Below the pieces are notes generated by a model. That model searched no databases. It had not been told where the DNA came from and saw only the letters and a program-made list of their open reading frames with translations. Positions 45,035 to 53,003 of a stretch of DNA of 58,947 bases are shown one piece after another. This DNA is from Deltaproteobacteria bacterium Ga0077550. Its GTDB lineage: Bacteria > Myxococcota_A > Polyangia > Nannocystales > Nannocystaceae. The stretch lies in NCBI GenBank assembly GCA_001464385.1, contig LNFB01000254.1, positions 1-58,947 on the forward strand, given 5' to 3'. Within the stretch, counting starts at the first letter, position 1; every line of letters starts with the position of its first letter. A program made the position numbers and the translations under genes.

Positions 45035-45736
45035 TCACTCGCTGGCTTGGAGGTCGGTGCGGAACCGATAGCCGACGCCGCGGAGGGTCTCGATGTACTC
45101 GCTGGCGTCGCCGAGCTTCTTGCGCAGCCGCCGGACGTGCGTGTCCACGGTGCGGGTGGTGATGTCGCCGTTCATCTCCCAGACGTGGGTCAGCAGCGCC
45201 TCGCGGGTCTGCACCCGGCCCTTGCGCTGCGCGAGCGCGGTGAGCAGGCGGAACTCGAGGGCCGTGAGGGGGAGCTCGTCGTCGTCGACCCATGCGCGGT
45301 GGCCCTCGACGTCGATCTGCAGCCGACCGAACCGCAGGCGCGTGGCCGTGTCCGCGGGCGCGTCCGTCCGGCGGAGGATCGCCTTCACGCGCAGGCCCAG
45401 CTCGCGCACGCTGAACGGCTTGGTCACGTAGTCGTCCGCGCCGAGCTCGAACCCGACGACGCGGTCGACCGCGTCGGTCTTCGCCGTCAGCATCAGCACC
45501 GGGATGTCGCGGGTCTGCTCGGACTGCTTGAGCCGGCGACAGACCTCGGTGCCCGGGATGTCCGGGAGCATGAGGTCCAGGATCACGAGGTCAGGGAAGG
45601 GGGCGGTGGACGCGATGCGCAGGGCTTCCTGGCCGGTCACCGCGCGCACGGTCCGGAAGCCCTCGCGCTCGAGGTTGAACGCCACGGTCGCGGCCAGATC
45701 GGCCTCGTCGTCGACAATGAGAATTTGTGCCGTCAT
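45035..45736 (-). CDS. phoB: OmpR/PhoB-family response regulator
   Basis: 233 residues from ATG at 45736. Receiver domain with acidic pocket 'VDDEAD' and phospho-acceptor Asp54 in 'LVILDLMLPDIPG', then 'LTAKTD' and 'GADDYVTKPF'. The C-terminal winged helix reads 'LTALEFRLLTALAQ' and 'RTVDTHVRRLRKKLG'. As the first gene of phoB-phoR-phoU it activates the phosphate regulon. An upstream repeat with PHO-box spacing suggests autoregulation. Confidence 0.94.
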   Translation of the reverse strand: MTAQILIVDDEADLAATVAFNLEREGFRTVRAVTGQEALRIASTAPFPDLVILDLMLPDIPGTEVCRRLKQSEQTRDIPVLMLTAKTDAVDRVVGFELGADDYVTKPFSVRELGLRVKAILRRTDAPADTATRLRFGRLQIDVEGHRAWVDDDELPLTALEFRLLTALAQRKGRVQTREALLTHVWEMNGDITTRTVDTHVRRLRKKLGDASEYIETLRGVGYRFRTDLQASE

Positions 45737-45777
45737 CTGCGGCCCGGAGGGGATACCACGGTTTGTCCCACGGCTCC

Positions 45778-45795
45778 GTGACATCCCGGTGACGC
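45778..45795 (-). promoter_or_regulatory. PHO-box-like direct repeat upstream of phoB
   Basis: Read toward phoB: GCGTCAC-CGGG-ATGTCAC. Two 7-base half-sites separated by 4 bases match the E. coli PHO box CTGTCAT-N4-CTGTCAT at 4 of 7 and 5 of 7 positions, with the shared core GTCA at the correct 11-base period. It ends 41 bases before the phoB ATG. Confidence 0.45.
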
Positions 45796-45842
45796 GGGCG
45801 AAACGCAGGTGCACCGTGTTCGCGGCCCGGGCGCTCGCGGCG

Positions 45843-47987
45843 TCACGGCTCACAGATCGTGCGCTGGTTCACGTTGGACAGGGCCGTGTTCGGCGCGGTG
45901 CCGGTGACCTGGAAGTCGAGGCCGCACCGCTGGTACGCCGTGTCGCCCGTGGCGGCGCTGCGCACGGCGGCCCCGGTCTGCGCGGCGACCCCGACGTACC
46001 GACCGTCGCCGGACCACACCACTTCGTTGTGGAACGTGCCCGTCGACATCGCCCAGCGCTCCTTCAGGTCGTCGCTGTCGTACACCGACACGGCCATGCC
46101 GCCGGAGCGCTGGTGCACGGCGAGGAAGGACTTGCCGTCCGACGACGGGAGGATCTCGTTCACCGAACCATCGCCGACCGCTCGGCTGCGCACGTGCTCG
46201 CCGTTGTCGACGAACAGCTCCATCCGGTTGCCGTTCCACCGCACGCCGTACTGTCGCCCCTCGCGATCGAGGGCGAGCGGCGCCACCTGGCCCGGCTTGA
46301 GGTCGATGGCCTTGCGCTTCACCTCGTCGTCGCTGAGGTCCGAGCGAAGCTCTGCGAGCGTGTAGAAGCGCAGCCGATTGGCGCTGTCGAGCGTCCACAT
46401 CACGGCGTCGGGCTGGCCGGGCGCGCCGGCGGACAGCAGCCCGGTGCGGTACGAGAGATCGGCGACGATGTACGGCCCGCGGAATTGGTGGTCGCGGAGC
46501 TCGAACAGGCGGCTGTCGTTGACCGTGCTGTGGCGATCGATGAGGAGCAACCCGCGGGTGTTGTCGACCTGGACGGAGCGGACCGAGCCGTTGACGCCGG
46601 CCTCCGCGACGGTCTTGCCCGTCCGCCAGTGGGTCATGCGTACGCCGCCCATCCCGTCGACCAGCAGGAGGTGATCCTCGTCGGCGAAGCGGACCTTGAA
46701 CACGCCGTTGAACGGATCCGTGGGGAGCTCGGCGACCGCGTGGGCGGAGCCCGACAGCGGCTCGACCCACACCGGGCCCTGGGGATACACCGCGGCGATC
46801 GACGTGCTGTTCGGCGAGATCGCCAACGACGTGGCCTGCAGGCTGCGGTAGCCGAGGAAACGATGCTGGCGGCTCGCGACCTCGGAGACGTACAGCCAGC
46901 TGCCGTGCGCGGCGACGTGCCGGTCGGCGCCGAACCCCTGCACGCGGAGCTGGGTGTTGAAGTCCTGTGGCGGCGCGCTGCGGGGGAACAGCGCCTTGCT
47001 CTCGACGTCGATGAGCCAGGACACGCTCCCGTCGTTCGCCGACGCCATCACGCGCGTCGGCGATACGAAGCCGACACCCGGCACGGTGTGCGCCGCGGCG
47101 GTCATCGTCAGGCGCTTCTCCGGGACGTCGCCGTCGAGCTCGACGACCACGATGTCCCACTGGGTGCCGTTCCAACGGTCGACGACGGCGACGCGCATCC
47201 CGTCGGGCGACAGCGCCAGCGTCGATGGCGCGGGCGCCACGGTCGGCGTGAACAGCTTGGGTGAGCCGGCCCGCTGGATCGAGGCCTTGCCGTCGAGCGT
47301 GATCGCCAGCGGCTGCAGCTCGAGCTTCGTCGCGCCCGACCCCTCCGGCGTGGCGATCACGGCGAGGACCCGCTTGCCGTCGGCGGACAGGCGCAGTGAG
47401 CCGGGCCGGAACTTGCGCTCCTCGAGCCGTGCGAGCTCCTTGCCGGCCGCATCGAGCACGCGGATCGTGTGATCGCGGAAGAGCGCGACCACGTGCTTGC
47501 CGCCCGGCAACACGTGGCCCTCGAACAGCGGGGCGAAGGGCGCGAGCTCGGCCTGCGTGCGGGCGCGGCCCGAGGCGTCGACGGACACGATCTTCGCCCC
47601 GCCCGAGGCATCGACCAGGAAGACGGTCCACGCCTCGCCGTCCCGAGCGAGTGACATCGACTGCGGCGCGCGGATGGGCAGCGCGATCGGTTCCTGCGAG
47701 CCGTCGAGCGCCGCCCAGAGGCGCGCCCCACCGGCGAGGTCGGAGGTCACGGCGCCGGCCCCGTCGGCCGACACCGCGATCTTGTCGATCGCGCCCGAGT
47801 GCGCGACGCCGGGTCGACGTGGGTGCTTCGATCCGCCGGCTCCGGGATCGCTGCCGCCGTCGGCGGCTCCCGAAGCGGTCGGACCGGACCCCGGCGCGTG
47901 GGTGTCGGGGCGGTCCGGATCGGTCTTGCAGGCGGAGCCGAGCCCCAGCGCGAGCACCAGGGCGAGCGGCCGCGAATGTCGCTTCAT
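45843..47987 (-). CDS. Beta-propeller lipoprotein
   Basis: 714 residues. Lipoprotein signal 'ALVLALGLGSACK' (Cys20), a Gly/Ser/Asp-rich linker, then WD40/YVTN-like blades through the rest: 'AHSGAIDKIAVSADGAGAV', 'RPGSLRLSADGKRVLAVI', 'STLALSPDGMRVAVVDRW', 'TSLAISPNSTSIAAVYP', 'VVWSGDGRYVGVAAQ'. No enzyme motif is visible. It follows the cytochrome gene by 9 bases on the same strand, so the two probably act together in the envelope. Confidence 0.8.
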   Translation of the reverse strand: MKRHSRPLALVLALGLGSACKTDPDRPDTHAPGSGPTASGAADGGSDPGAGGSKHPRRPGVAHSGAIDKIAVSADGAGAVTSDLAGGARLWAALDGSQEPIALPIRAPQSMSLARDGEAWTVFLVDASGGAKIVSVDASGRARTQAELAPFAPLFEGHVLPGGKHVVALFRDHTIRVLDAAGKELARLEERKFRPGSLRLSADGKRVLAVIATPEGSGATKLELQPLAITLDGKASIQRAGSPKLFTPTVAPAPSTLALSPDGMRVAVVDRWNGTQWDIVVVELDGDVPEKRLTMTAAAHTVPGVGFVSPTRVMASANDGSVSWLIDVESKALFPRSAPPQDFNTQLRVQGFGADRHVAAHGSWLYVSEVASRQHRFLGYRSLQATSLAISPNSTSIAAVYPQGPVWVEPLSGSAHAVAELPTDPFNGVFKVRFADEDHLLLVDGMGGVRMTHWRTGKTVAEAGVNGSVRSVQVDNTRGLLLIDRHSTVNDSRLFELRDHQFRGPYIVADLSYRTGLLSAGAPGQPDAVMWTLDSANRLRFYTLAELRSDLSDDEVKRKAIDLKPGQVAPLALDREGRQYGVRWNGNRMELFVDNGEHVRSRAVGDGSVNEILPSSDGKSFLAVHQRSGGMAVSVYDSDDLKERWAMSTGTFHNEVVWSGDGRYVGVAAQTGAAVRSAATGDTAYQRCGLDFQVTGTAPNTALSNVNQRTICEP

Positions 47988-47996
47988 GGCGAGGTT

Positions 47997-50000
47997 CTAC
48001 AGCGTCTCGAGGTAGGCCACCAGATCGCTGATCTGCGCGTCCTCGAGCCGGGAGGTCCGGCCCATCGCGTGGATGCTGCCGTTGTTGCGCAGCAGCGAGT
48101 CGAGCGAGGTCGCGCTGCCGTCGTGGTAGTAGGGCGCGCTCTGGGCCAGGCCGATGAGCGACGGCGTGTCGACGGACTTGAGGTCGCTCGCCAGATCGTG
48201 GCGCTTGCGGTCGGTCGACATCGCGCCGTCGTGGCAGTTGAGGCAACCCGTGGTCTCGCTCTCGAAGAGCTGCTTGCCGCGGACGACCGCGGACGAGTCC
48301 TCGACGGTGGGGGTGCGGGGCTTGGGCAGCGCGGTGAGGAACGCCTGGAGATCGTCGGCGTCGGCGCTGGTGATGCCGCTGCCGCCGAGGCGCTTGACCG
48401 TGCTGGTGAGGCTGACGTTGAGGTTGGCGTCCTGGCCGTCCCACTTGAACGGGTGGGTGTCGACGAGGCGGCCGGCGAGGAACGGCGTCTGCAGGATGTT
48501 GCCCTGGAGGAACCAGGTCAGGCCGTCGGAACGGCCCTCGGCGTGGCAGCTCGCGCAGGCCATCGCGCCGAAGCTCGAGATCATCGGGCTGCGACCCTGG
48601 CGGAACATCTTCTTGCCGCGGAGCTCGGCCGAGCTGAGGTTGCTCTTCGCCAGCTCGTCGCTGTGCGTGACGGCCGGGGCGGTCGTCGTGTCGGCGTCGC
48701 CCTTGAGTCGGACGATCTTGCGGGTGAGCGAGCAGAAGACCAGCACGTTGCCGGTGTCGGAGTCGACCGCCAGGCCGTCGGGAGCGCAGGAGCCCGAGCC
48801 GTCCACCACGCTCTGCTGCCAACCCATGTGCACCGACGACTGCGAGACGTCGGCGATGGCGAGCACGTCGTCGGAGCCGTAGCCTGCGACGTAGAGGGTG
48901 TCGGTCTGGCCGTCGTAGGCCATCGCGCGGGGCTGGTGGAGCGACGTCGCGGCCATCGCGGTGCGCACGCTGCCCGCGTCCTGCCCGACGTCCGGCGTGT
49001 CGAGGAAGGCGAGGCGGTGGTTCACGGGCGCGGTGAAGCCGTTGCCGCCGCCGTAGCCACCCGAGGGCGCCTCGAAGTCACCGGTCGCCAGGTGCGGCGT
49101 GCTCAGCTGGTGGGGCACCACCGCGATGCCGTTGCCGACGTAGCCGGCCGCGAACGCGTTGCGGACGAAGCTCTTCCCCCGATCGGGGTTGAACGCCACC
49201 GCGCGGTTGGACGGCGCGACGTTGCTGGGCTGCTGCGCGAAGTCGTTGAACACGGCGCCACCGACCACCGGGGCGGTCGCGGGATCCAGGGACACGAACG
49301 AGAGGCGGGGCTGGGCGCTCCCGGAGCCGAGCTCGACGCGCGCGACGACGCCGGTGGTGAGGAACGTGACCAGCGCCTCGTCGCCGTCGGGCGAGATCGA
49401 CACGCCGCGGGGCTCGGGGCCGAGATCGAGCGACCACTTCTCGAAGCCGGAGCCGGTGTCGAAGGCGGTCAGCCGCTGATCGGCGACCTGCGTGACGAGC
49501 AGCGTGGCGCCGTTGGGGCTGAGCGCGACGCCGAAGGGTTCGGCCGCGGTGCGGATCGCGTCGAGCTTGGCCACGCCGCCATCGGCCAGCGACACCACGA
49601 GCACCTGGTCGTGCGCACGATCCACCACGAACGCGCGGTCGTTCTTGCGGTCGACCACGAGCTGCGAAGCCTCGGGGCCGACGTCGAGCTGAGCGACGAC
49701 CTTGCCATCACGGTCGGCGCGCAGGAGCTTGCCGCTGTCGGCGTCGATCACCAGGGCGCCGTCGGTCAGCGCGGCGATCGTGCTGCCGGCGAGCGAGGCG
49801 GGAGCGGCCTTGGCCGCGGGCGCGTGCGTCGAGCCGAGCGGGGGATCCTGCATCTGGAAGCCGACCTGGTTGATCCCGCTGATCCCGCCGTCGAACTCCT
49901 GGACGTGGGCGATCGACTTCGAGCGGGCCTCGGCGGCCGCGAAGGCGATGCAGAGGGTAGCGGCGGACAATGCAGTGACGGTTCGCAGGGTGCGCGGCAT
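47997..50000 (-). CDS. Exported beta-propeller fused to a di-haem cytochrome c domain
   Basis: 667 residues. Signal peptide 'TVTALSAATLCIAFAAAEA'. Residues about 60-440 form YVTN-like propeller blades ('LVVDRKNDRAFVVDRAHDQV', 'PFGVALSPNGATLLVTQ', 'PRGVSISPDGDEALV'). The C-terminal 220 residues carry two c-type haem sites, 'CASCH' and 'CLNCH', in a MauG/di-haem peroxidase-like frame ('GKKMFRQGRSPM', 'GKQLFESETTGC', 'TPSLIGLAQSAPYYHDGS'). It should be a periplasmic redox protein. Substrate and redox partner are unknown. Confidence 0.85.
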   Translation of the reverse strand: MPRTLRTVTALSAATLCIAFAAAEARSKSIAHVQEFDGGISGINQVGFQMQDPPLGSTHAPAAKAAPASLAGSTIAALTDGALVIDADSGKLLRADRDGKVVAQLDVGPEASQLVVDRKNDRAFVVDRAHDQVLVVSLADGGVAKLDAIRTAAEPFGVALSPNGATLLVTQVADQRLTAFDTGSGFEKWSLDLGPEPRGVSISPDGDEALVTFLTTGVVARVELGSGSAQPRLSFVSLDPATAPVVGGAVFNDFAQQPSNVAPSNRAVAFNPDRGKSFVRNAFAAGYVGNGIAVVPHQLSTPHLATGDFEAPSGGYGGGNGFTAPVNHRLAFLDTPDVGQDAGSVRTAMAATSLHQPRAMAYDGQTDTLYVAGYGSDDVLAIADVSQSSVHMGWQQSVVDGSGSCAPDGLAVDSDTGNVLVFCSLTRKIVRLKGDADTTTAPAVTHSDELAKSNLSSAELRGKKMFRQGRSPMISSFGAMACASCHAEGRSDGLTWFLQGNILQTPFLAGRLVDTHPFKWDGQDANLNVSLTSTVKRLGGSGITSADADDLQAFLTALPKPRTPTVEDSSAVVRGKQLFESETTGCLNCHDGAMSTDRKRHDLASDLKSVDTPSLIGLAQSAPYYHDGSATSLDSLLRNNGSIHAMGRTSRLEDAQISDLVAYLETL

Positions 50001-50137
50001 GGCGATGCATAGGGACGCGCGAGTCCTCGGATTGTTCCATTCTTCCCGGCAACGCCGATGTCACTGGGTCTGGCTCCAGCGAACCACGACGAACGGCCGC
50101 CGCTCGCGGGGCGAACGGCGGCCGGAAACCCGCGCGG

Positions 50138-51133
50138 TTACTGGGGCTCGCGGGCGTATCGCTGCGTCAGACCGTGGGTCGCGACCGCGGCAGCCGCTGG
50201 GGCACCCCAGAGGATGTTGCCGCGGATGCCCATGAAAAGCATGCCGCCGGCCTGGGTTCGGAAGCGCTCCGGCACGTCTTCGCGGGCGAGCGGACTGTCA
50301 TATTGGCCGCCGAACACCACGGCCGCGAAGCCGCCGATGCTCAGGCCGACGTCGGCCGTGACCCCGACGGGGCCGCGCTGCATCTCGTACTTCGGCTCGG
50401 CGCCGCCGAGATCGTTCGTCGGCCGGCGGGCGATCTTGAAGGCCAGCGCGCTCGAGAACTCGATCGCGGGGGCAAAGCGGCCGCGGCCGAGCCAGTAGCG
50501 GCCCACCATGCCGACGTTGCCCCAGGTGTCGCCCGTGTCGCTGAAGATCGCGCCGGCCTTGGGCCCGAGGGTCATCCGCGTGTAGCGGGTCCGGCCGCGC
50601 GCCTCGGTCAGGACCGGCAGGTTCACCCAGACGTCGTACTGCGCCCGGCCGCTCGACCACTTGCGGGCCGATCGTTCACGGACGTCGCCCTGGCGGAACC
50701 GCGGGGCGAAGGCGCCGAGGGCCTGGACCTCGACGTTGAAGCCACAAAGAGGATCGGCGATGAAGCACCGCCAGCGGACCTTGCGGGGATCGGGGCCAGG
50801 ATCGGCCGCGAGGCCATGGCGCTTGCGCAGCGCCTGGAGATCCTCGGGCGCGTAGAACGGCGGACCCTGGTGTCGGTTGCCCTCGACCACCCGGAACGTC
50901 TCGCCCTTCGCGGCTGGGGGCGGCACCGGCTCCTCTGCGGGCGCCTCCTCTGCGGGCGCCGCCTCTGCGGGCGCCGCCTCTGCGGGCGCCGCCTCTGCGG
51001 GCGCCGCCTCCGTGGGCACGGCCGCCTCGGGCGAGGTTTCCGCGGGCGCAGGGGCACCGCCACCGAGGGAGCGCGGCCGCTGGACCTCGGGCGCGAGGCT
51101 CGACAGCGCGAGTGCGAGGCAGAGCACGTTCAC
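50138..51133 (-). CDS. Predicted outer-membrane/envelope protein with PAEAA repeats, paralogue 2
   Basis: 331 residues from GTG at 51133, overlapping the upstream stop (GTGA) with GGGAGG six bases before it. Signal peptide 'MNVLCLALALSSLA'. A Pro/Ala/Glu linker of PAEAA units comes from a 15-base DNA repeat. The rest has alternating hydrophobic strands and aromatic ends typical of a small beta barrel ('GNVGMVGRYWLGRGRFAPAI', 'VGLSIGGFAAVVFGGQYD'). It shares the layout of the upstream gene ('RCFIADPLCGFNVEVQALGAF' against 'FCFVDGSWCRASLLISAG'), so the two are paralogues. The function is unknown. Confidence 0.72.
   Translation of the reverse strand: MNVLCLALALSSLAPEVQRPRSLGGGAPAPAETSPEAAVPTEAAPAEAAPAEAAPAEAAPAEEAPAEEPVPPPAAKGETFRVVEGNRHQGPPFYAPEDLQALRKRHGLAADPGPDPRKVRWRCFIADPLCGFNVEVQALGAFAPRFRQGDVRERSARKWSSGRAQYDVWVNLPVLTEARGRTRYTRMTLGPKAGAIFSDTGDTWGNVGMVGRYWLGRGRFAPAIEFSSALAFKIARRPTNDLGGAEPKYEMQRGPVGVTADVGLSIGGFAAVVFGGQYDSPLAREDVPERFRTQAGGMLFMGIRGNILWGAPAAAAVATHGLTQRYAREPQ
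50934..51023 (-). repeat. 15-base tandem repeat encoding PAEAA
   Basis: Units of TCTGCGGGCGCCGCC (plus strand) begin at 50934, 50949, 50964, 50979 and 50994. Four are perfect, the first differs by one base, and a sixth diverged unit runs to 51023. Each adds PAEAA/EAAPA to the linker of the envelope protein, and copy number may vary. Confidence 0.9.
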
Positions 51134-51909
51134 AGCGCACCTCCCAGGGCCATGCCTGCGAGGGCCAGGGCGATGAGCGGCCCCGCAGCGATGCCGTGCG
51201 CCCGCATGCCGAGCATCACGCGCGCGTCTCGATCGAGGAAGTCCCCGCCGGCGAAGAGCGTCGCCCAACCGCCGATGCCGAAGCCGATCTCGGCGTGGGT
51301 GCCCCACAGCGCGACCCCGCTGTCGAGCACCGCAGAGCGCACGACGCCGAGGGAAAGATCGAGGTGGAGCCCGTGGGGCTTCTTGCTCAGCCAGATCTGG
51401 TTGAGCAGGGCGATGCGCGTCGCGTCGGTTCGCTTGCTCTCGCCGACCTCGGTGTCGTCGGAGCTCCCCTTGACCGTCACCGATCCCGTGCCGCGCGACC
51501 AACTGCCGACGACGCCGAGGCCCCATGGGTGCCACGTGCGGCCGGCGTACATCATCGGTCGCACGACGAAGCCGCCGTGGACGTTGAACTGGCTGTAGGG
51601 CACGTCGGGGCCGGCGTTGCTGGCGGGGACGCGCATGCCGGCGGCGACGCCGGCGGAGATGAGCAGCGAGGCGCGGCACCAGCTGCCGTCGACGAAGCAG
51701 AACGCGCCCTTGCCGACCGACAACATCGGCTTGTCGCCGCGCTGCATCGACGCGCCGGGCTGGGCGTCCGAGGGCGCCTCCGCCTCGAAGAAGGGGCCGT
51801 ACTCCCCGGGGTTGCGCTTGCGCGGCGTGCCGTCCTTGGGAGGATCGCCGTCGCCCGCCCACGCGAGCGAGGCGGCCAACGCGAGGGCCATCGAGGTGAG
51901 TGCGGGCAT
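51130..51909 (-). CDS. Predicted outer-membrane/envelope protein, paralogue 1
   Basis: 259 residues. Signal peptide 'MPALTSMALALAASLAWAGDG' region, cut after the Ala-rich end, then a Lys/Pro/Glu linker. The body has amphipathic strands ('FCFVDGSWCRASLLISAGV', 'LHLDLSLGVVRSAVLD', 'AEIGFGIGGWATLFAGGDF') and a hydrophobic C-terminus. Its stop overlaps the start of the paralogue downstream. I assign no function; a small barrel is the best guess. Confidence 0.7.
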   Translation of the reverse strand: MPALTSMALALAASLAWAGDGDPPKDGTPRKRNPGEYGPFFEAEAPSDAQPGASMQRGDKPMLSVGKGAFCFVDGSWCRASLLISAGVAAGMRVPASNAGPDVPYSQFNVHGGFVVRPMMYAGRTWHPWGLGVVGSWSRGTGSVTVKGSSDDTEVGESKRTDATRIALLNQIWLSKKPHGLHLDLSLGVVRSAVLDSGVALWGTHAEIGFGIGGWATLFAGGDFLDRDARVMLGMRAHGIAAGPLIALALAGMALGGAL

Positions 51910-52055
51910 GGGTCGACCGGCTCCGGAGCTTATCCCATCGCTGCGCGAGGGCTGAGGTCGACACAACGGCGCGTCGTGCACGGCCTTACGCCGGCCCTGT
52001 CGATCGATCCGCCGCGCTCCGGCGCCCGAGCGCGCCGATCTCCGCGAGCCCCCGC

Positions 52056-52982
52056 CTACGCCGCCTGGACCGTCGTGAGGGCGTCGGCCCGCTGCCGCGC
52101 CAGGTCGCCGAGCGCGCGCTCGAGCAGCGCCCGGCCCCCGTCCCGCGGGCGATCCCCGGGGCGACGCACCGCGGTTCGGACCTGCAGCGTGGCGGCACCC
52201 AGGGGGAACGGACCGAAGCCCGCGCCGCCGAGCGCGGCGCCCAGCCGCATCGCGAGCGCATCGCGGCCGCCCGCGGTCGTGCATGGCAGGACCACGAGCA
52301 CGTGGTCGAGGGGCATCGCGCCGCTCGGGAAGTTCACGATGGTGACGCCGCCGTCCTGCGCGGCCGGCCGCTCGAGGGGGTCGCATGGCCCGACCCGATC
52401 GGCGCCGCGGAGCTGGGCGGCGATGCACGCCGAGATCGTGGCGGCCCGCGCGGTGTCCCCGGCCGCGCCGACGAGCACGGAGAGCTCCTCGAAGTCGAGG
52501 TGGCACCGCCGGACCTCGCGCGACAGGTAGCCGAGGATCGCGCCCGGCGGCAGGGCGGTGTGGGCCGTGCCGAACTCGGGCCGCGAGGGCCCGCGCAGCG
52601 CCAGCGCGTCCTCGCTCTCGCGTAGCGCCCGGCCCAGGCGCATGTCCTGGATCACGAGGGCCGCGAGCTCGCCATCGGCGTCGCCCGGCAGGTTGATCCA
52701 CTTCAGGCGCAGCGCAGCGTCGCGCCCGTCGGTCGGCACGGTGGTCACCGGATCACCGGCGCGCAGGCGCAGCAGCCACGGCGCCGGGAGTCCGATGCGA
52801 CCGAAGACCTCCTCGACGTCGGAGCCGACGAGGAACGAGCGTGGCGTGGCGAGCAGCTCGCACGCGCCGTCGTTCACGAGGGTCGCGCGTTGATCGCGGA
52901 ACACGACGACGCCGTCGGTGAGGCCATCGCAGAGCATCTCGATGGCGGAGGTAGCGATGGCGAGGGCCATGTCCGACGGCAT
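52056..52982 (-). CDS. PAS-domain protein with a degenerate GGDEF-like C-terminus
   Basis: 308 residues. An N-terminal PAS-like domain (about 10-125: 'LCDGLTDGVVVFRDQRATLVN', of which the 'DGVVVF' core is diagnostic). The C-terminal half is laid out like a diguanylate cyclase fold ('AILGYLSREVRRC', 'LSVLVGAAGDTARAA', 'QLRGADRVG', 'PLDHVLVVLPCTTAGGRDAL'), but the GGDEF signature is missing ('AMPLDH' stands in its place). It may bind, not make, a signal. The AmpG-like gene ends 21 bases upstream on the same strand, so the two are probably co-transcribed. Confidence 0.68.
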   Translation of the reverse strand: MPSDMALAIATSAIEMLCDGLTDGVVVFRDQRATLVNDGACELLATPRSFLVGSDVEEVFGRIGLPAPWLLRLRAGDPVTTVPTDGRDAALRLKWINLPGDADGELAALVIQDMRLGRALRESEDALALRGPSRPEFGTAHTALPPGAILGYLSREVRRCHLDFEELSVLVGAAGDTARAATISACIAAQLRGADRVGPCDPLERPAAQDGGVTIVNFPSGAMPLDHVLVVLPCTTAGGRDALAMRLGAALGGAGFGPFPLGAATLQVRTAVRRPGDRPRDGGRALLERALGDLARQRADALTTVQAA

Positions 52983-53003
52983 CGCCCGGATCGCGGTCGA
53001 CCT

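Noticed and set aside
50934..51023. CRISPR or intergenic satellite
   Set aside because: Contiguous 15-base units in frame within the envelope protein gene.
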